From Pandoraea pulmonicola (lineage in GTDB: Bacteria > Pseudomonadota > Gammaproteobacteria > Burkholderiales > Burkholderiaceae), in assembly GCF_000815105.2 (NCBI RefSeq), contig NZ_CP010310.2, forward strand, positions 1,612,001 to 1,676,000: 64,000 bases of DNA, given 5' to 3'. Positions 17,114 to 26,619 of the stretch are shown one piece after another. Under the pieces are notes generated by a model. The model did not search any database. It saw only the letters and a list, made by a program, of their open reading frames with translations, and was not told where the DNA came from. The translations under genes were made by a program, and so were the position numbers. Each line of letters opens with the position of its first letter. Positions within the stretch are counted from its first letter, which is position 1.

Positions 17114-18256
17114 ATGATGCAAGCCACGCAGGGAGCCGCCGTTCGCGCCAGCGAACAAGACGAGACGCGGCGGATGTACGAGGAAATCGGCAACGCGCAC
17201 CTGTTCCCGTTCTGGGCCAGAAGCTCGGATGTCGAGCACGACGAAATCAAGCAATTGATGCAGGGCCAGCGCGCCGTGCCGTACCTCTGGCGCTACAAGG
17301 AAGTGCTCGAGCCGCTGCTGCAGCAATCGGCCCGTCTCATCTCCACCGCGGACTCCGATCGCCGCTCGCTGATCCTGACCAACCCGGGACTCAAGCCCAG
17401 ACGCGCGACGGTGACCACCCTGTACACCGCCTACCGCCTGAACGATCCCAACGAGGTCATGCCGCCGCATCGTCACACGGCGAGCGCGATCCGGCTCGGG
17501 CTGACCGGTGCGCAGAACTTCACCGGCGTGGAAGGCGAAGATGTCGTGTTCGGTCCGGGCGACATGGTGCTCACGCCTCGCGACACCTGGCACAACCACG
17601 GCAACGTGGGCGACGAGCCCGCCATCAATCTGTCGGTGCTCGACTACCCGCTCGTCGAAACGCTCAATGCGCTGTCGTTCGACCACGACTACACCGAAGG
17701 CGGCGCCGTCATGCGCAAGCAGTCCGCGCGCTTTCCGGCCGACTACTCCGCGATCACCTACGGCGCGGGTGGTCTCATGCCGCGCTTCGTCGATCATCGG
17801 CGCGGCGCCAACGGCTCGTCGCCGATGTTCATCTACCGCTACGAAGCCGTGCGCGAACTGCTGGAGAAGCATCGCGAATGGGCGGAGAACCCTTACGAGG
17901 GACTGCGCATCGAGTATGTCGATCCGCTGCGCGGTGGCCCCGTCTACAAGACGATGACGTTCTTCATGCAGATGCTGCGCCCCGGCGAGCGCACGCTGCC
18001 GATGAAGCAGACCGCGAGCCTGCTGGTCTCGCCGCTGGAGGGCGCGGTGCGCGCCGTCCTCGACGACGAGACCTTCGAGACCCGGCAGTTCGATACGCTC
18101 GCCGTACCCGGCGGCACGTGGGCCGAATACGAGAACACCAGCGCCACGCAGCCGGCCATCGTATTCATCGCGAGCGATGAGCCGGCGCTTCGCGCGTTCG
18201 GATTGCTGCAGCGCTGGGGCAAGACGGCCGGCGGTGACATCATGCTTCTCGACTAA
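17114..18256 (+). CDS. cupin ring-cleavage dioxygenase, gentisate 1,2-dioxygenase-like
   Basis: This 380-residue bicupin resembles gentisate, salicylate and 1-hydroxy-2-naphthoate dioxygenases, Fe(II) enzymes that open an aromatic ring. The metal site is visible as His119 and His121 in PPHRHTASAIRLGL and His160 in DTWHNHG. The C-terminal cupin is degenerate, as usual in the family. A second Met lies one codon after the first, so the start is uncertain by one residue. It opens an operon of cytoplasmic catabolic genes and an ABC importer. RidA and GST genes close behind suggest a ring carrying an amino group and a maleylpyruvate-type product; that is inference. Confidence 0.8.
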   Translation: MMQATQGAAVRASEQDETRRMYEEIGNAHLFPFWARSSDVEHDEIKQLMQGQRAVPYLWRYKEVLEPLLQQSARLISTADSDRRSLILTNPGLKPRRATVTTLYTAYRLNDPNEVMPPHRHTASAIRLGLTGAQNFTGVEGEDVVFGPGDMVLTPRDTWHNHGNVGDEPAINLSVLDYPLVETLNALSFDHDYTEGGAVMRKQSARFPADYSAITYGAGGLMPRFVDHRRGANGSSPMFIYRYEAVRELLEKHREWAENPYEGLRIEYVDPLRGGPVYKTMTFFMQMLRPGERTLPMKQTASLLVSPLEGAVRAVLDDETFETRQFDTLAVPGGTWAEYENTSATQPAIVFIASDEPALRAFGLLQRWGKTAGGDIMLLD

Positions 18257-18267
18257 GGGACGCACCC

Positions 18268-19398
18268 ATGGCCAAGGCATGGAATACGCGGCTCGTGAGC
18301 CATATCGACTGCCCGGGCGGCGGACAGGTATGGATCGACCGCAACATCCTGTACGTGTCGCACATGCGTCCGCCGGCGGGCACGTCGATCTACGACGTTT
18401 CCGATCCCAAACACCCGCGTCTGCTCGCAACGCTCGAAGTGCCCATGGGCTGGCATTCGCACAAGGTGCGCGTGCAGGACGGCGTGATGCTCGTGAATTA
18501 CGAGAAATTCCGGGAGGGGGCGCCGGAGTTCGGCGGCGGCCTCGGCATCTTCGATATCGCGCGCCCGTCCGAGCCGAGACTGATTTCGCGTTGGTATTCG
18601 GGAGGCGAGGCCGGCGGCGTGCACCGGTACGACTTCGACGGCCGCTACGCCTATATCTCGCCAACGGCCGAGGGTTTCGTCGGCAACATCGTCAAGATCC
18701 TCGATCTGGCCACGCCCGAGCGGCCCGAGGAAGTCGGTCGCTGGTGGATTCCCGGGCAGAACGTCGGCGCGGGCGAGGAATACCCGTGGGACGACTACGT
18801 CCGTCCGCGATGCCACCATCCGCTGCGCATGGGAGACCGCCTCTACGTTTCGTATTGGCACCACGGCTTCTTCATTCTCGATATCTCGGACATGTCGTCG
18901 CCGAAGCTGGTCTCCGGCGTCAACAGCAGCCCCGCGCATCCGCATCCGACGCATACGGCGCTGCCGATTCCCGGCCTCGTCAAAGGGCGTCGCGTCATGG
19001 TGGTCGCCGATGAGGATGTCGCCAAACTGCGCCCGTCGCCGCCGTCGTTCGCCTGGATATACGACATCACCGACGAACGCCAGCCGATGCCGATCTCGAC
19101 GTTTCAGGTCGATGGCGTCGATCCCGACGGCGCGCCGCGCGAACCGATGTCCGGCTGTCATCAACCTTCGGAGCGCTTCGTCGGAACGACGTTGCCGTTC
19201 GCGTGGTTCGCGAAGGGGATGCGGCTGGTCGACATCGCCGATCCGTTCGCTCCGAAGGAGATCGCGTTCTACGAACCCGACGCCCCTGCCGGCTGCGAAC
19301 GCGCTTCGTCCAACGACGTCACCATCGACGATCGCGGGCTTGTGTACCTGCTGGACCGGCAGCAGGGCATCGACATCATCGAGTGTTTTCCCGGCTGA
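18268..19398 (+). CDS. LVIVD-repeat/beta-propeller-like protein
   Basis: The 376 residues contain repeated units such as SIYDVSDPKHPRLLAT, GIFDIARPSEPRLIS, KILDLATPERPEEVG, FILDISDMSSPKLVS and LVDIADPFAPKEIA. This is the pattern of LVIVD repeats that fold as beta-propeller blades. Several conserved His residues (GWHSHK, RCHHPL, HPHPTHT) could bind a metal, as in selenium-binding proteins. No signal peptide is present, so it is cytoplasmic. It lies 11 bases behind the cupin gene. In catabolic operons such proteins may be lactonase- or hydrolase-like; the reaction here is unknown. Confidence 0.65.
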   Translation: MAKAWNTRLVSHIDCPGGGQVWIDRNILYVSHMRPPAGTSIYDVSDPKHPRLLATLEVPMGWHSHKVRVQDGVMLVNYEKFREGAPEFGGGLGIFDIARPSEPRLISRWYSGGEAGGVHRYDFDGRYAYISPTAEGFVGNIVKILDLATPERPEEVGRWWIPGQNVGAGEEYPWDDYVRPRCHHPLRMGDRLYVSYWHHGFFILDISDMSSPKLVSGVNSSPAHPHPTHTALPIPGLVKGRRVMVVADEDVAKLRPSPPSFAWIYDITDERQPMPISTFQVDGVDPDGAPREPMSGCHQPSERFVGTTLPFAWFAKGMRLVDIADPFAPKEIAFYEPDAPAGCERASSNDVTIDDRGLVYLLDRQQGIDIIECFPG

Positions 19399-19427
19399 CA
19401 CATCGCCCTGACGGCAACGAGGACGCA

Positions 19428-19799
19428 ATGACGATTTCGGTACATGGCAAGAAGAACCCCAACCTGCCGTTTCATCCGGCGGTTCGGGCTGGCGACTACG
19501 TATTCGTTTCGGGGCAGGTGGCCAAGGACGAAGACGGACGGATGGTGAGCGGCACGATCGAGGACGAGACCCGCGCGACGATCCTCGCCGTGCAGCGCGC
19601 GCTGCGCGAGGCGGGATGCGATCTGTCGGACGTGGTGAAGGCGACCGTCTATCTGGAGGATGCCCGCGACTTCGGGCGCTACAACGGCGTGTTCAAGGAG
19701 TTCTTTCCGGAGGGCCGGCTTGCACGGACCACCGTCGAAGCCCGCGCCGTGATCACCACGCGAATCGAGATCGAGTGCATCGCCTATCGGCCGCTGTGA
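19428..19799 (+). CDS. RidA/YjgF-family deaminase
   Basis: This 123-residue protein has the complete RidA fold: FVSGQVAKDEDG, the middle LREAGCDLSDVVKATVYL, and the C-terminal RTTVEARAVITTRIEIECIA with the family Arg-Thr and Glu. Family members hydrolyse enamines or imines, and one branch is 2-aminomuconate deaminase in aminophenol breakdown. I chose the ATG at 19428 because of GAGGA upstream. Its place behind a ring-cleavage dioxygenase makes a deaminase step on an amino-substituted ring-fission product plausible. Confidence 0.85.
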   Translation: MTISVHGKKNPNLPFHPAVRAGDYVFVSGQVAKDEDGRMVSGTIEDETRATILAVQRALREAGCDLSDVVKATVYLEDARDFGRYNGVFKEFFPEGRLARTTVEARAVITTRIEIECIAYRPL

Positions 19800-19857
19800 A
19801 TCCACAGAGGATCATTTTCACCGGCCACCCCATCGAACATCACCTGAGGACATCGAC

Positions 19858-20454
19858 ATGCTGAAGCTCTACGGACGCGCAACATCCGGCAACGTGCAGA
19901 AAGTCATTTTCCTTCTCGAAGAACTGGGCCAGCCCTACGAGCGACTGGACTACGGCCGTCAGTTCGGCAACACCGGTACACCCGAATACCTCGCCATGAA
20001 TCCGACCAACAAGGTGCCGACGCTTGCCGATGGCGACCTGATCGTGTGGGAGTCGAACACGATCCTGCGCTACCTCGGCAGCCGCTACGGCGCGTCGCTG
20101 TATCCGGCCGATCCTGCGCAGCGCACCTTCGTGGAACGCTGGATGGACTGGACGCTGGCGTCGCTCAACCCGGTCTATCTCGCGGGCTTCAAGGACGCGA
20201 AGAAGCCGAAGGACGAGCAGGCCGCCGACACGGGGCCGAACCTTGCCGCCGAACTGAAGATTCTCGACACGCACTTGCGTGAGGTGCCCTGGTGCGCGGG
20301 GCAGTCGTTCAGTCTTGCGGACATCGCGCTGGCGCCGCTCGTCAGGCGGTGCGTGAGCTTCCCGTTCGCGCTGCCCGAAATGCCCGGCATTGCGGCGTGG
20401 CTGGCCCGCATCGGCGAGCGTCCCGCCTTTGCAAAAGCGACGAGCGCAGGCTGA
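19858..20454 (+). CDS. glutathione S-transferase
   Basis: This 198-residue GST has a thioredoxin-fold N-terminus (LYGRATSGNVQKVIFLLEELG, cis-Pro NKVPTL, ESNTILRYL) and a helical C-terminal domain with SLADIALAPLVRR. Proteins of this fold include glutathione-dependent maleylpyruvate isomerase in gentisate pathways, which would fit the cupin three genes upstream, though simple detoxification is equally possible. It is in the same orientation as the RidA and ABC genes with short gaps. Confidence 0.8.
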   Translation: MLKLYGRATSGNVQKVIFLLEELGQPYERLDYGRQFGNTGTPEYLAMNPTNKVPTLADGDLIVWESNTILRYLGSRYGASLYPADPAQRTFVERWMDWTLASLNPVYLAGFKDAKKPKDEQAADTGPNLAAELKILDTHLREVPWCAGQSFSLADIALAPLVRRCVSFPFALPEMPGIAAWLARIGERPAFAKATSAG

Positions 20455-20537
20455 GCCGGCATTCGAAGGCAGCACCCGCGTCGGCCGTCCCGCCCGGCGC
20501 TGCGATATTCCAAGAACAGCAAGACTGGAGCGTTCCC

Positions 20538-21434
20538 ATGGCAAGTCTCGTTCCGCCCAACCCTTCGCCCGCGCCACTCACGCCGCCCACGTCGTCCACG
20601 TCTCGTATGCCGCGGCCGGCCGGCTCGCCGGCCACGGCATCGTCCGAGCCGTACATCAGCGTCAGCGGTCTTTGCGTCGACTTCGAAACGCATGGTCGCG
20701 TCAACCGTGTGCTCAACGATATTCACCTGTCGGTCGAACGAGGCGGTTTCACCTCGCTGGTCGGGCCGTCGGGTTGCGGCAAGAGCACTTTGCTCAAGGT
20801 GCTTGCGGGATTGCAGGCGCCGACGCAAGGCCGCGTGAGCGTTGGCGGAACGACGCCTTCGGAGGCGGTGCGGCAGCGCCGCATCGGTCTCGTGTTCCAG
20901 GAGGCGGCGCTCATGCCGTGGAAGAGCGCGTTCGACAACGTCTGTCTGTTGATGGAACTGGTCGGGACGCTGCGCGAGAAGGAGGCCATTCGGGCGCGTG
21001 CGCTGGAACTGCTGAACATCGTGGGACTTGGGCATGCCGTCGACCGCAAGCCATCGCAACTCTCGGGCGGGATGCGACAGCGCGTTGCGATTGCGCGGGC
21101 GTTGGCGCTCGATCCGGAAGTGCTGATGATGGACGAACCGTTCGGCGCGCTCGACGCTATTACCCGCGAAGAGATGAGCGACTTCCTGCTCGATCTCTGG
21201 AAGCGCACCGGCAAGACGATCGTATTCGTGACGCATTCGATCGACGAGGCCGTCTTCCTGTCGCGCGACGTCACCGTCATGGCGACCGGGCCGGCGCGCA
21301 TTCTCGAATGCCTGACGGTGCCGCTGCCGTATCCGCGCAACGAGGACAGCTACGCCACGCCGGAGTTCGCCCAGACGGCGTCGCATCTGCGCAAGCGTCT
21401 CAAGGAAGGCCACCGGGCCGGGAGGACATCATGA
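20538..21434 (+). CDS. ABC importer ATP-binding protein (SsuB/TauB/NrtD type)
   Basis: This 298-residue ATPase shows Walker A GPSGCGKST, Q-loop VFQEAALMPW, signature LSGGMRQRVAIARAL and Walker B MMDEPFGALD. The MPW and SIDEAVFL motifs are typical of the nitrate/sulfonate/aromatic-acid branch. An unusual Pro/Ser/Thr-rich leader of ~40 residues precedes the domain; the start has GGAG upstream. The stop overlaps the permease start by 4 bases. Together with the permease and the NMT1-type binding protein it imports the substrate of this catabolic operon. Confidence 0.85.
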   Translation: MASLVPPNPSPAPLTPPTSSTSRMPRPAGSPATASSEPYISVSGLCVDFETHGRVNRVLNDIHLSVERGGFTSLVGPSGCGKSTLLKVLAGLQAPTQGRVSVGGTTPSEAVRQRRIGLVFQEAALMPWKSAFDNVCLLMELVGTLREKEAIRARALELLNIVGLGHAVDRKPSQLSGGMRQRVAIARALALDPEVLMMDEPFGALDAITREEMSDFLLDLWKRTGKTIVFVTHSIDEAVFLSRDVTVMATGPARILECLTVPLPYPRNEDSYATPEFAQTASHLRKRLKEGHRAGRTS

Positions 21435-22252
21435 GCGTATCGCCTACCGAAGTCGTGCCGGCCGGCGCGCGCGGGCGTGCGGCCCCGAAACCGTTTCGCG
21501 GCCTGTGGCGCGCCGGGCCGGGCGTGGCGCTGCTGCTCGTGCTGCTGGTGCTATGGGAGGCGGGGCTGCGCCTGTTCGAGGTTCCCATCTTCGTGCTGCC
21601 GACGCCCACGCAGATCGTCGGAGCGCTGGTGGCAAAGCAGCCGGAGCTCGCCGCCGCCGCATGGGTGACGGCGCGCGAAGTGCTGTATGGATTCGTGCTG
21701 TCGACGGTGGTCGGGGCGTTGCTTGCCATCGGCATCGCGCGTTTCGAGCGACTGGGCAGCGCGCTCTATCCGCTGATGGTGGTCTTTCAGAACGTGCCGA
21801 AGATCGCGCTCGCACCGATCTTCGTGCTCTGGTTCGGCTATGACCTCGTCCCGAAGATTCTCCTCATCGTCGTGATGGCGTTCTTCCCCGTGGCGTTGAA
21901 CATGCTCGTGGGTCTGCGCTCGGCCGATCCGAACCTGGTGGCGCTGCTCAAATCGGTGGGCGCCACGCGCACGCAGATTCTCATGCGGGTGCAGATACCG
22001 CATTCGCTGCCGGCGTTGATGGCGGGCATCAAGGTCGCGATCACGCTCAGTGTGATCGGCGCCATCGTCGGCGAATTCGCGGGCGCCTCGGCCGGCCTGG
22101 GCTACGTGATCCAGTTCGCCTCGACGCAAATGCAGATGCCGCTCGTTTTTGCCGCACTCGTCGAAGTCTCGCTGCTCGGCGTGTTCTTCTACTACGCCGT
22201 CGAGTGGTTCGAATACCGCTTCATTACCTGGGGCGGGGAAGGGCGCCATTGA
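21431..22252 (+). CDS. ABC importer permease (SsuC/TauC type)
   Basis: This 273-residue permease has about six membrane segments and the EAA loop LLKSVGATRTQILMRVQIPHSLPALMAG (consensus EAAxxxG-type) that contacts the ATPase. The N-terminal phrase LPTPTQIVGAL is typical of this branch. It is translationally coupled to the ATPase gene and followed after 85 bases by its binding protein. Confidence 0.85.
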   Translation: MSVSPTEVVPAGARGRAAPKPFRGLWRAGPGVALLLVLLVLWEAGLRLFEVPIFVLPTPTQIVGALVAKQPELAAAAWVTAREVLYGFVLSTVVGALLAIGIARFERLGSALYPLMVVFQNVPKIALAPIFVLWFGYDLVPKILLIVVMAFFPVALNMLVGLRSADPNLVALLKSVGATRTQILMRVQIPHSLPALMAGIKVAITLSVIGAIVGEFAGASAGLGYVIQFASTQMQMPLVFAALVEVSLLGVFFYYAVEWFEYRFITWGGEGRH

Positions 22253-22337
22253 CCGCGTGGGTCGGATCCGCCCGAATTTTTGAACGGGGTGTTGCCGCGT
22301 TTTTCTTCTTGGCGTTTCTTCTTGCAGGAGTACCAGC

Positions 22338-23360
22338 GTGAGCAGATTAAGCAGACTGTTTTCGGTTCTTCTCGTTTCGATCTCGTTGATGGGGGCTGCC
22401 GCACCGGCCTCGGCCGCCGACGACGTCATCGTTCAACTGGACTGGATCGTACGCGGCAACCATGCCATGTTCTTCGTCGCACGGGACAAGGGCATGTTCG
22501 CGAAGCAGGGCATCAACGTGACGGCAATCCGCAAGGGCACCGGTTCAGTGGACGCATTGCGCATGGTGGCCAACGGCAGCGCGCAATTCGGCTTCGGCGA
22601 TCTGTCGACCTTGCTGGTCGCGCGCACGCAGGGCGCCTCGAATACCACGCTCGTGGCAGTGAACCAGAAGAGCCCGCTGGCCATGGTGTCGGTCAAGTCG
22701 CGCAAACCATTGAATTCGGCGAAGGATCTCAAGGGCCTGAATGTCGGCGTGCATCCCGCCGGCTCGACATACGTGTTCCTGAAGGCCTTCCTCAGCAAGA
22801 ACGGTATGTCGCTCGCCGACATCAAGCAAAGCACGGTGGCGCCGCCCTACGAGAACTACCTCGTGATGGGGCGCGTCGACGCGGTGCCGGGATATATCGA
22901 TGCCGAAGTGCCGCTGCTCGAGGAGAAGACGGGCGGGCCGGGATCGTTGTCGATTCTCCAGGCCGCCGACCATGGCCTGAGCGTCTACGGCTCCGGCGTG
23001 TTCGCCTCGGACAAGATGATCGCCTCCAATCCGCAACTCGTGCAGCGCTTTGTGAATGCCTACATGGAAGCGTTTGCCTACGTCATTGCGCATCCCGACG
23101 AGGCGGTGGCGATGATCGTGAAGGCCAACCCCGAGTACAAGGGACAGGAGAAGATTCTCACCGAGCAGCTCGACGCGGATTTCAAACATACGATGTACTC
23201 GTCGGAGACGGCCGCCAATGGCATCGGTTGGGTCGACGCCAAACGCTGGGGCGAAATGTTCGACATCCTCCAGAAGGAGGGATCGATCGAGTCGAATGCC
23301 AAGCCGAGTGGCGGCTTCGACATGAAGTTCCTGACGGCAGCCAAGCCGCTGCGCAAGTGA
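22338..23360 (+). CDS. ABC substrate-binding protein, NMT1/THI5-like
   Basis: The 340-residue periplasmic protein begins with a signal peptide (GTG start, GGAG upstream; cleavage after PASA, residue ~27). The motifs VQLDWIVRGNHAMFFVARDKGMF and the DALRMVANGSAQFGFGDL block are those of NMT1/THI5-like receptors for pyrimidines, sulfonates and aromatic compounds. It is the receptor for the ATPase and permease just upstream. The ligand is likely the aromatic or N-containing growth substrate of the operon, but this is not shown by sequence. Confidence 0.85.
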   Translation: MSRLSRLFSVLLVSISLMGAAAPASAADDVIVQLDWIVRGNHAMFFVARDKGMFAKQGINVTAIRKGTGSVDALRMVANGSAQFGFGDLSTLLVARTQGASNTTLVAVNQKSPLAMVSVKSRKPLNSAKDLKGLNVGVHPAGSTYVFLKAFLSKNGMSLADIKQSTVAPPYENYLVMGRVDAVPGYIDAEVPLLEEKTGGPGSLSILQAADHGLSVYGSGVFASDKMIASNPQLVQRFVNAYMEAFAYVIAHPDEAVAMIVKANPEYKGQEKILTEQLDADFKHTMYSSETAANGIGWVDAKRWGEMFDILQKEGSIESNAKPSGGFDMKFLTAAKPLRK

Positions 23361-23370
23361 GGGGAGCGAG

Positions 23371-24903
23371 ATGACCATCACCATTCACGAAAGCCTGCGC
23401 GGATCCGAGTCTTCCGCGACGCAGGGCGGCATTGCCGGGCTGGTGCTGCCCGCCCATGACGGCCTGTACTATGGCGGCGCGTGGCACGCGCCTCGTTCCG
23501 GCCGATATACGGATGTCTTCAGCCCGGGCAACGGCGCCCGCATCGGTCGGGCCGCGGTGGGCGACGCAAGCGATGTCGACGCCGCGGTCGCCGCCGCTCG
23601 GCAAGGGTTTGCCGTGTGGCGCGATACGCCGCCGCTCGAGCGCGCACGAATTCTCAAGGCGGCCGCCGTCGAAATGCGCAAGCACGCCGCCGACCTCGCG
23701 TTGCTCGATGCCGCCGACTGCGGCAACCCGGTGGCCGAGATGGCGGGCGACGTGATGGTCGCCGCCGCGCTGTTCGAGTTCTTCGCCGGGCTGGTCACCG
23801 AGATGAAGGGCGCGTCGATCCCGATGGGGCCCGAGGCGATCGACTTCACCGTGCGCGAGCCCGTGGGGGTGGTCGCGCGAATCGTGGCGTTCAATCACCC
23901 GTTCATGTTTGCCGCCGGCAAGATGGCGGCGCCGCTGGCCGCGGGCAACGCGGTCATCATCAAGCCTCCCGAGCAGGCGCCGCTGTCGTCGCTGCGGCTC
24001 GCCGAGATCGTCGGCGGTCTGTTTCCGCCGGGCGTCGTGTCCATTCTCAATGGGGGGCGCGACGTGGGGGAGTCACTGGTTTCGCATCCGGACGTGGCGA
24101 TGCTCGGACTCGTGGGAAGCATACCGACCGGACGGGCGGTGGCGCGTGGCGCCGCCGATCGCCTCAAGCCGATGTTGCTTGAATTGGGCGGCAAGAACGC
24201 CTTGATCGCCTACCCCGACGTCGATCCCGATGCGCTGGCCGCCGGCGCGGTGGCCGGCATGAATTTCACGTGGTGCGGGCAGTCATGCGGTTCGACGAGC
24301 CGCCTGTTCCTCCACGAAAGTCTCCACGACGCCGTGATCGAGCGCATCGCGCGCCGATGCGAGGCGTTCGTGCCCGGCCTGCCGACCGATCCGAAGACGA
24401 CCATGGGCGCGATCATCAGCCAGGCGCAGCATGCGCGCGTCATGGCCTACATCGCGTCGGCGCACGAGCAGGGCGCGCGTCTCGTATGCGGTGGCAAGGT
24501 GCCAGACGATCCGGCGCTGGCGAACGGCTATTACATCGAGCCGACGGTGTTCGCCGATGTCGGGCCGCAAATGCGCATCGCCCGGGAGGAGATCTTCGGT
24601 CCGGTGCTCTCGATCATCAAGTGGCGCGATGAAGCGCAGATGCTGGCCGACGTCAACGCACTCGATTACGGCCTGACCTGCGCCATCTGGACGAACGATC
24701 TCGAGAAGGGCATGCGCACCGCTTCACGCGTGAATGCGGGTTACGTATGGATAAACGAAGTCGGCAAGCACTTCCTCGGTGCGCCGTTCGGTGGGATGAA
24801 ACAGTCGGGCATGGGGCGTGAGGAGTGCCTTGGCGAAATGCTGTCGTTCACGCAGGAAAAGAACATTCACGTGAGCCTGCGCCGCGTTGCCGCGCAGCGC
24901 TGA
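23371..24903 (+). CDS. NAD(P)-dependent aldehyde dehydrogenase
   Basis: A full-length (510 residues) ALDH-superfamily enzyme. The catalytic Cys is in FTWCGQSC, the general-base Glu in LLELGGKNA, and the C-terminal NAD-site phrase EEIFGPVLSI is present. Closest in pattern to betaine-aldehyde/aromatic-aldehyde dehydrogenases. It lies 10 bases behind the binding-protein gene and 27 bases before a GMC alcohol oxidoreductase. The pair would take an alcohol to an acid, probably ahead of ring cleavage by the cupin enzyme. Confidence 0.88.
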   Translation: MTITIHESLRGSESSATQGGIAGLVLPAHDGLYYGGAWHAPRSGRYTDVFSPGNGARIGRAAVGDASDVDAAVAAARQGFAVWRDTPPLERARILKAAAVEMRKHAADLALLDAADCGNPVAEMAGDVMVAAALFEFFAGLVTEMKGASIPMGPEAIDFTVREPVGVVARIVAFNHPFMFAAGKMAAPLAAGNAVIIKPPEQAPLSSLRLAEIVGGLFPPGVVSILNGGRDVGESLVSHPDVAMLGLVGSIPTGRAVARGAADRLKPMLLELGGKNALIAYPDVDPDALAAGAVAGMNFTWCGQSCGSTSRLFLHESLHDAVIERIARRCEAFVPGLPTDPKTTMGAIISQAQHARVMAYIASAHEQGARLVCGGKVPDDPALANGYYIEPTVFADVGPQMRIAREEIFGPVLSIIKWRDEAQMLADVNALDYGLTCAIWTNDLEKGMRTASRVNAGYVWINEVGKHFLGAPFGGMKQSGMGREECLGEMLSFTQEKNIHVSLRRVAAQR

Positions 24904-24930
24904 CCCGTCAACCGATTGCAGGATCCAGGC

Positions 24931-26619
24931 ATGCAAACCACTTTTGACTACATCATCGTTGGCGCGGGTTCGGCCGGTTGTACGCTCGCCAATCGCCTGA
25001 CGGAAGACAGCGACGTTCGCGTCCTTGTGCTGGAAGCGGGCGGATGGGATCGCGACCCGTGGATTCACATCCCACTCGGCTGGGGCAAGATCCTGACCGG
25101 TCGTTTGCATGACTGGATGTACGACTGCGAGCCTGAAGAGAATGTGGGTGGGCGAAGCGTGGAGTGCGCGCGCGGCAAGGTGATCGGAGGATCGTCGTCG
25201 GTCAATGCCATGGCGCACGTGCGCGGCAATCGCGCCGACTTCGATCGGTGGGCGCGCGATTACGGGCTGCCCGAGTGGTCCTACGAGTCCGTGCTGCCGT
25301 ACTTTCGCAAACAGGAGCGCTGGGAGGAAGGGGCGGACGGCGCGGAAGACGGCGCGTTTCGCGGCGCCGACGGGCCGTTGAACGTGCAGCGATGCCGCTA
25401 TCAGGATCCATTGCTCGGCGCGTTTGCCGCGGCGTCGAAAACGGCCGGGCACCCTTGGGTCGACGACTACAACGGCGCGACCCAGACGGGATTCAGCCGC
25501 CTTCAGATGACGATTCGCGACGGACGTCGCTGCAGCGCCGCAAGGGCGTATCTGCATCCGGCGCGCCGCCGCGCAGGCCTGTGGGTCGAAGTCAACGCGC
25601 TCGCCTCGCGAGTCGTGCTGGAGGGCGACAGGGCCGTAGGCGTCGAGTATTGGCAAAACGGAGTGAAGCACTTAGCCAGGGCGAGCCGCGAGGTGTTGCT
25701 TTCGGGCGGTGTGATCAACACGCCGCAATTGCTCATGCTCTCCGGCATTGGCGACCCCGAACGGCTGTCGCAGATCGGGGTCAGGACATCGGTCTCCAGC
25801 CTCGGGGTCGGGCGCAATCTTCAGGATCACCCGTCGACGATCGTGATGTATCGCCGCGCGACGCCGGGGCCGTTTCACCGGATGATGCGGTTCGACAGAA
25901 TCGGGTGGCAGTTGATTCGCGCCTATCTGACGGGTAAAGGATTTGCGTCGGATGTGCCGGGCGGCGTGGTGGGCTTCATGCACAGCGGAGAGGCGACGAG
26001 GGCCACGGAAGCGCCCGATCTGCAACTGCTGCTGACTGCCGCGCCGCTGGGGGCGTGGCCATACTTCAAGCCGTTCAGACAACCGTTCAGCGACGGATTC
26101 GCGTGTCGCACCGTTTTGCTGCACCCGGAAAGTCGCGGCGAAGTCCGTCTCACTTCCAGCGATCCGTCGGCGAAGGCGCGCATCCACCAGAACTTCCTGT
26201 CGACGCCGTACGACTGGGCGGCGCTTCGCGCGTCGGTGCGGATCGTGCGCGAACTGGCGGCTCAACCGAGTCTGGCGCCGTACATCGGGGCCGAGCTTGC
26301 GCCGGGACCCGCGAGTTCGTCCGATGCGGAAATCGACGCCTTCATCCGCAAGACGGCCATCACTGTGCATCATCCGGCGGGGACGTGCCGGATGGGGGCG
26401 GACGACGATCCGATGGCGGTGGTCGACAGCGAGCTGCGCGTGAAGGGCGTGCGCGGGCTGCGCGTGGTCGACGCCTCCGTGATGCCGGATTTGACCTCGG
26501 GCAACATCAACGCGCCGGTGATCATGATTGCCGAGCGGGCCGCCGACATGATCCGCGGACGCGTTCCGGCGCGTGTCCAGACACCGACGCGTGTCGCAGC
26601 CGAAGCGGTGCCGGCATGA
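24931..26619 (+). CDS. GMC-family FAD oxidoreductase (choline/alcohol dehydrogenase-like)
   Basis: This 562-residue flavoprotein has the N-terminal ADP-binding motif [19 protein letters not shown] signature 1 ([19 protein letters not shown]), signature 2 ([15 protein letters not shown]) and the C-terminal catalytic His region [10 protein letters not shown] with the partner [12 protein letters not shown] set the start at the ATG at 24931, since the earlier TTG adds only five residues. The enzyme oxidises a primary alcohol, and the preceding aldehyde dehydrogenase would handle the product. The next open frame overlaps by 4 bases. Confidence 0.88.
   Translation: MQTTFDYIIVGAGSAGCTLANRLTEDSDVRVLVLEAGGWDRDPWIHIPLGWGKILTGRLHDWMYDCEPEENVGGRSVECARGKVIGGSSSVNAMAHVRGNRADFDRWARDYGLPEWSYESVLPYFRKQERWEEGADGAEDGAFRGADGPLNVQRCRYQDPLLGAFAAASKTAGHPWVDDYNGATQTGFSRLQMTIRDGRRCSAARAYLHPARRRAGLWVEVNALASRVVLEGDRAVGVEYWQNGVKHLARASREVLLSGGVINTPQLLMLSGIGDPERLSQIGVRTSVSSLGVGRNLQDHPSTIVMYRRATPGPFHRMMRFDRIGWQLIRAYLTGKGFASDVPGGVVGFMHSGEATRATEAPDLQLLLTAAPLGAWPYFKPFRQPFSDGFACRTVLLHPESRGEVRLTSSDPSAKARIHQNFLSTPYDWAALRASVRIVRELAAQPSLAPYIGAELAPGPASSSDAEIDAFIRKTAITVHHPAGTCRMGADDDPMAVVDSELRVKGVRGLRVVDASVMPDLTSGNINAPVIMIAERAADMIRGRVPARVQTPTRVAAEAVPA

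Noticed and set aside
17063..18664. A 533-codon minus-strand frame opposite the cupin gene
   Set aside because: The plus strand encodes an intact bicupin with metal ligands and a promoter; the antisense frame has none.
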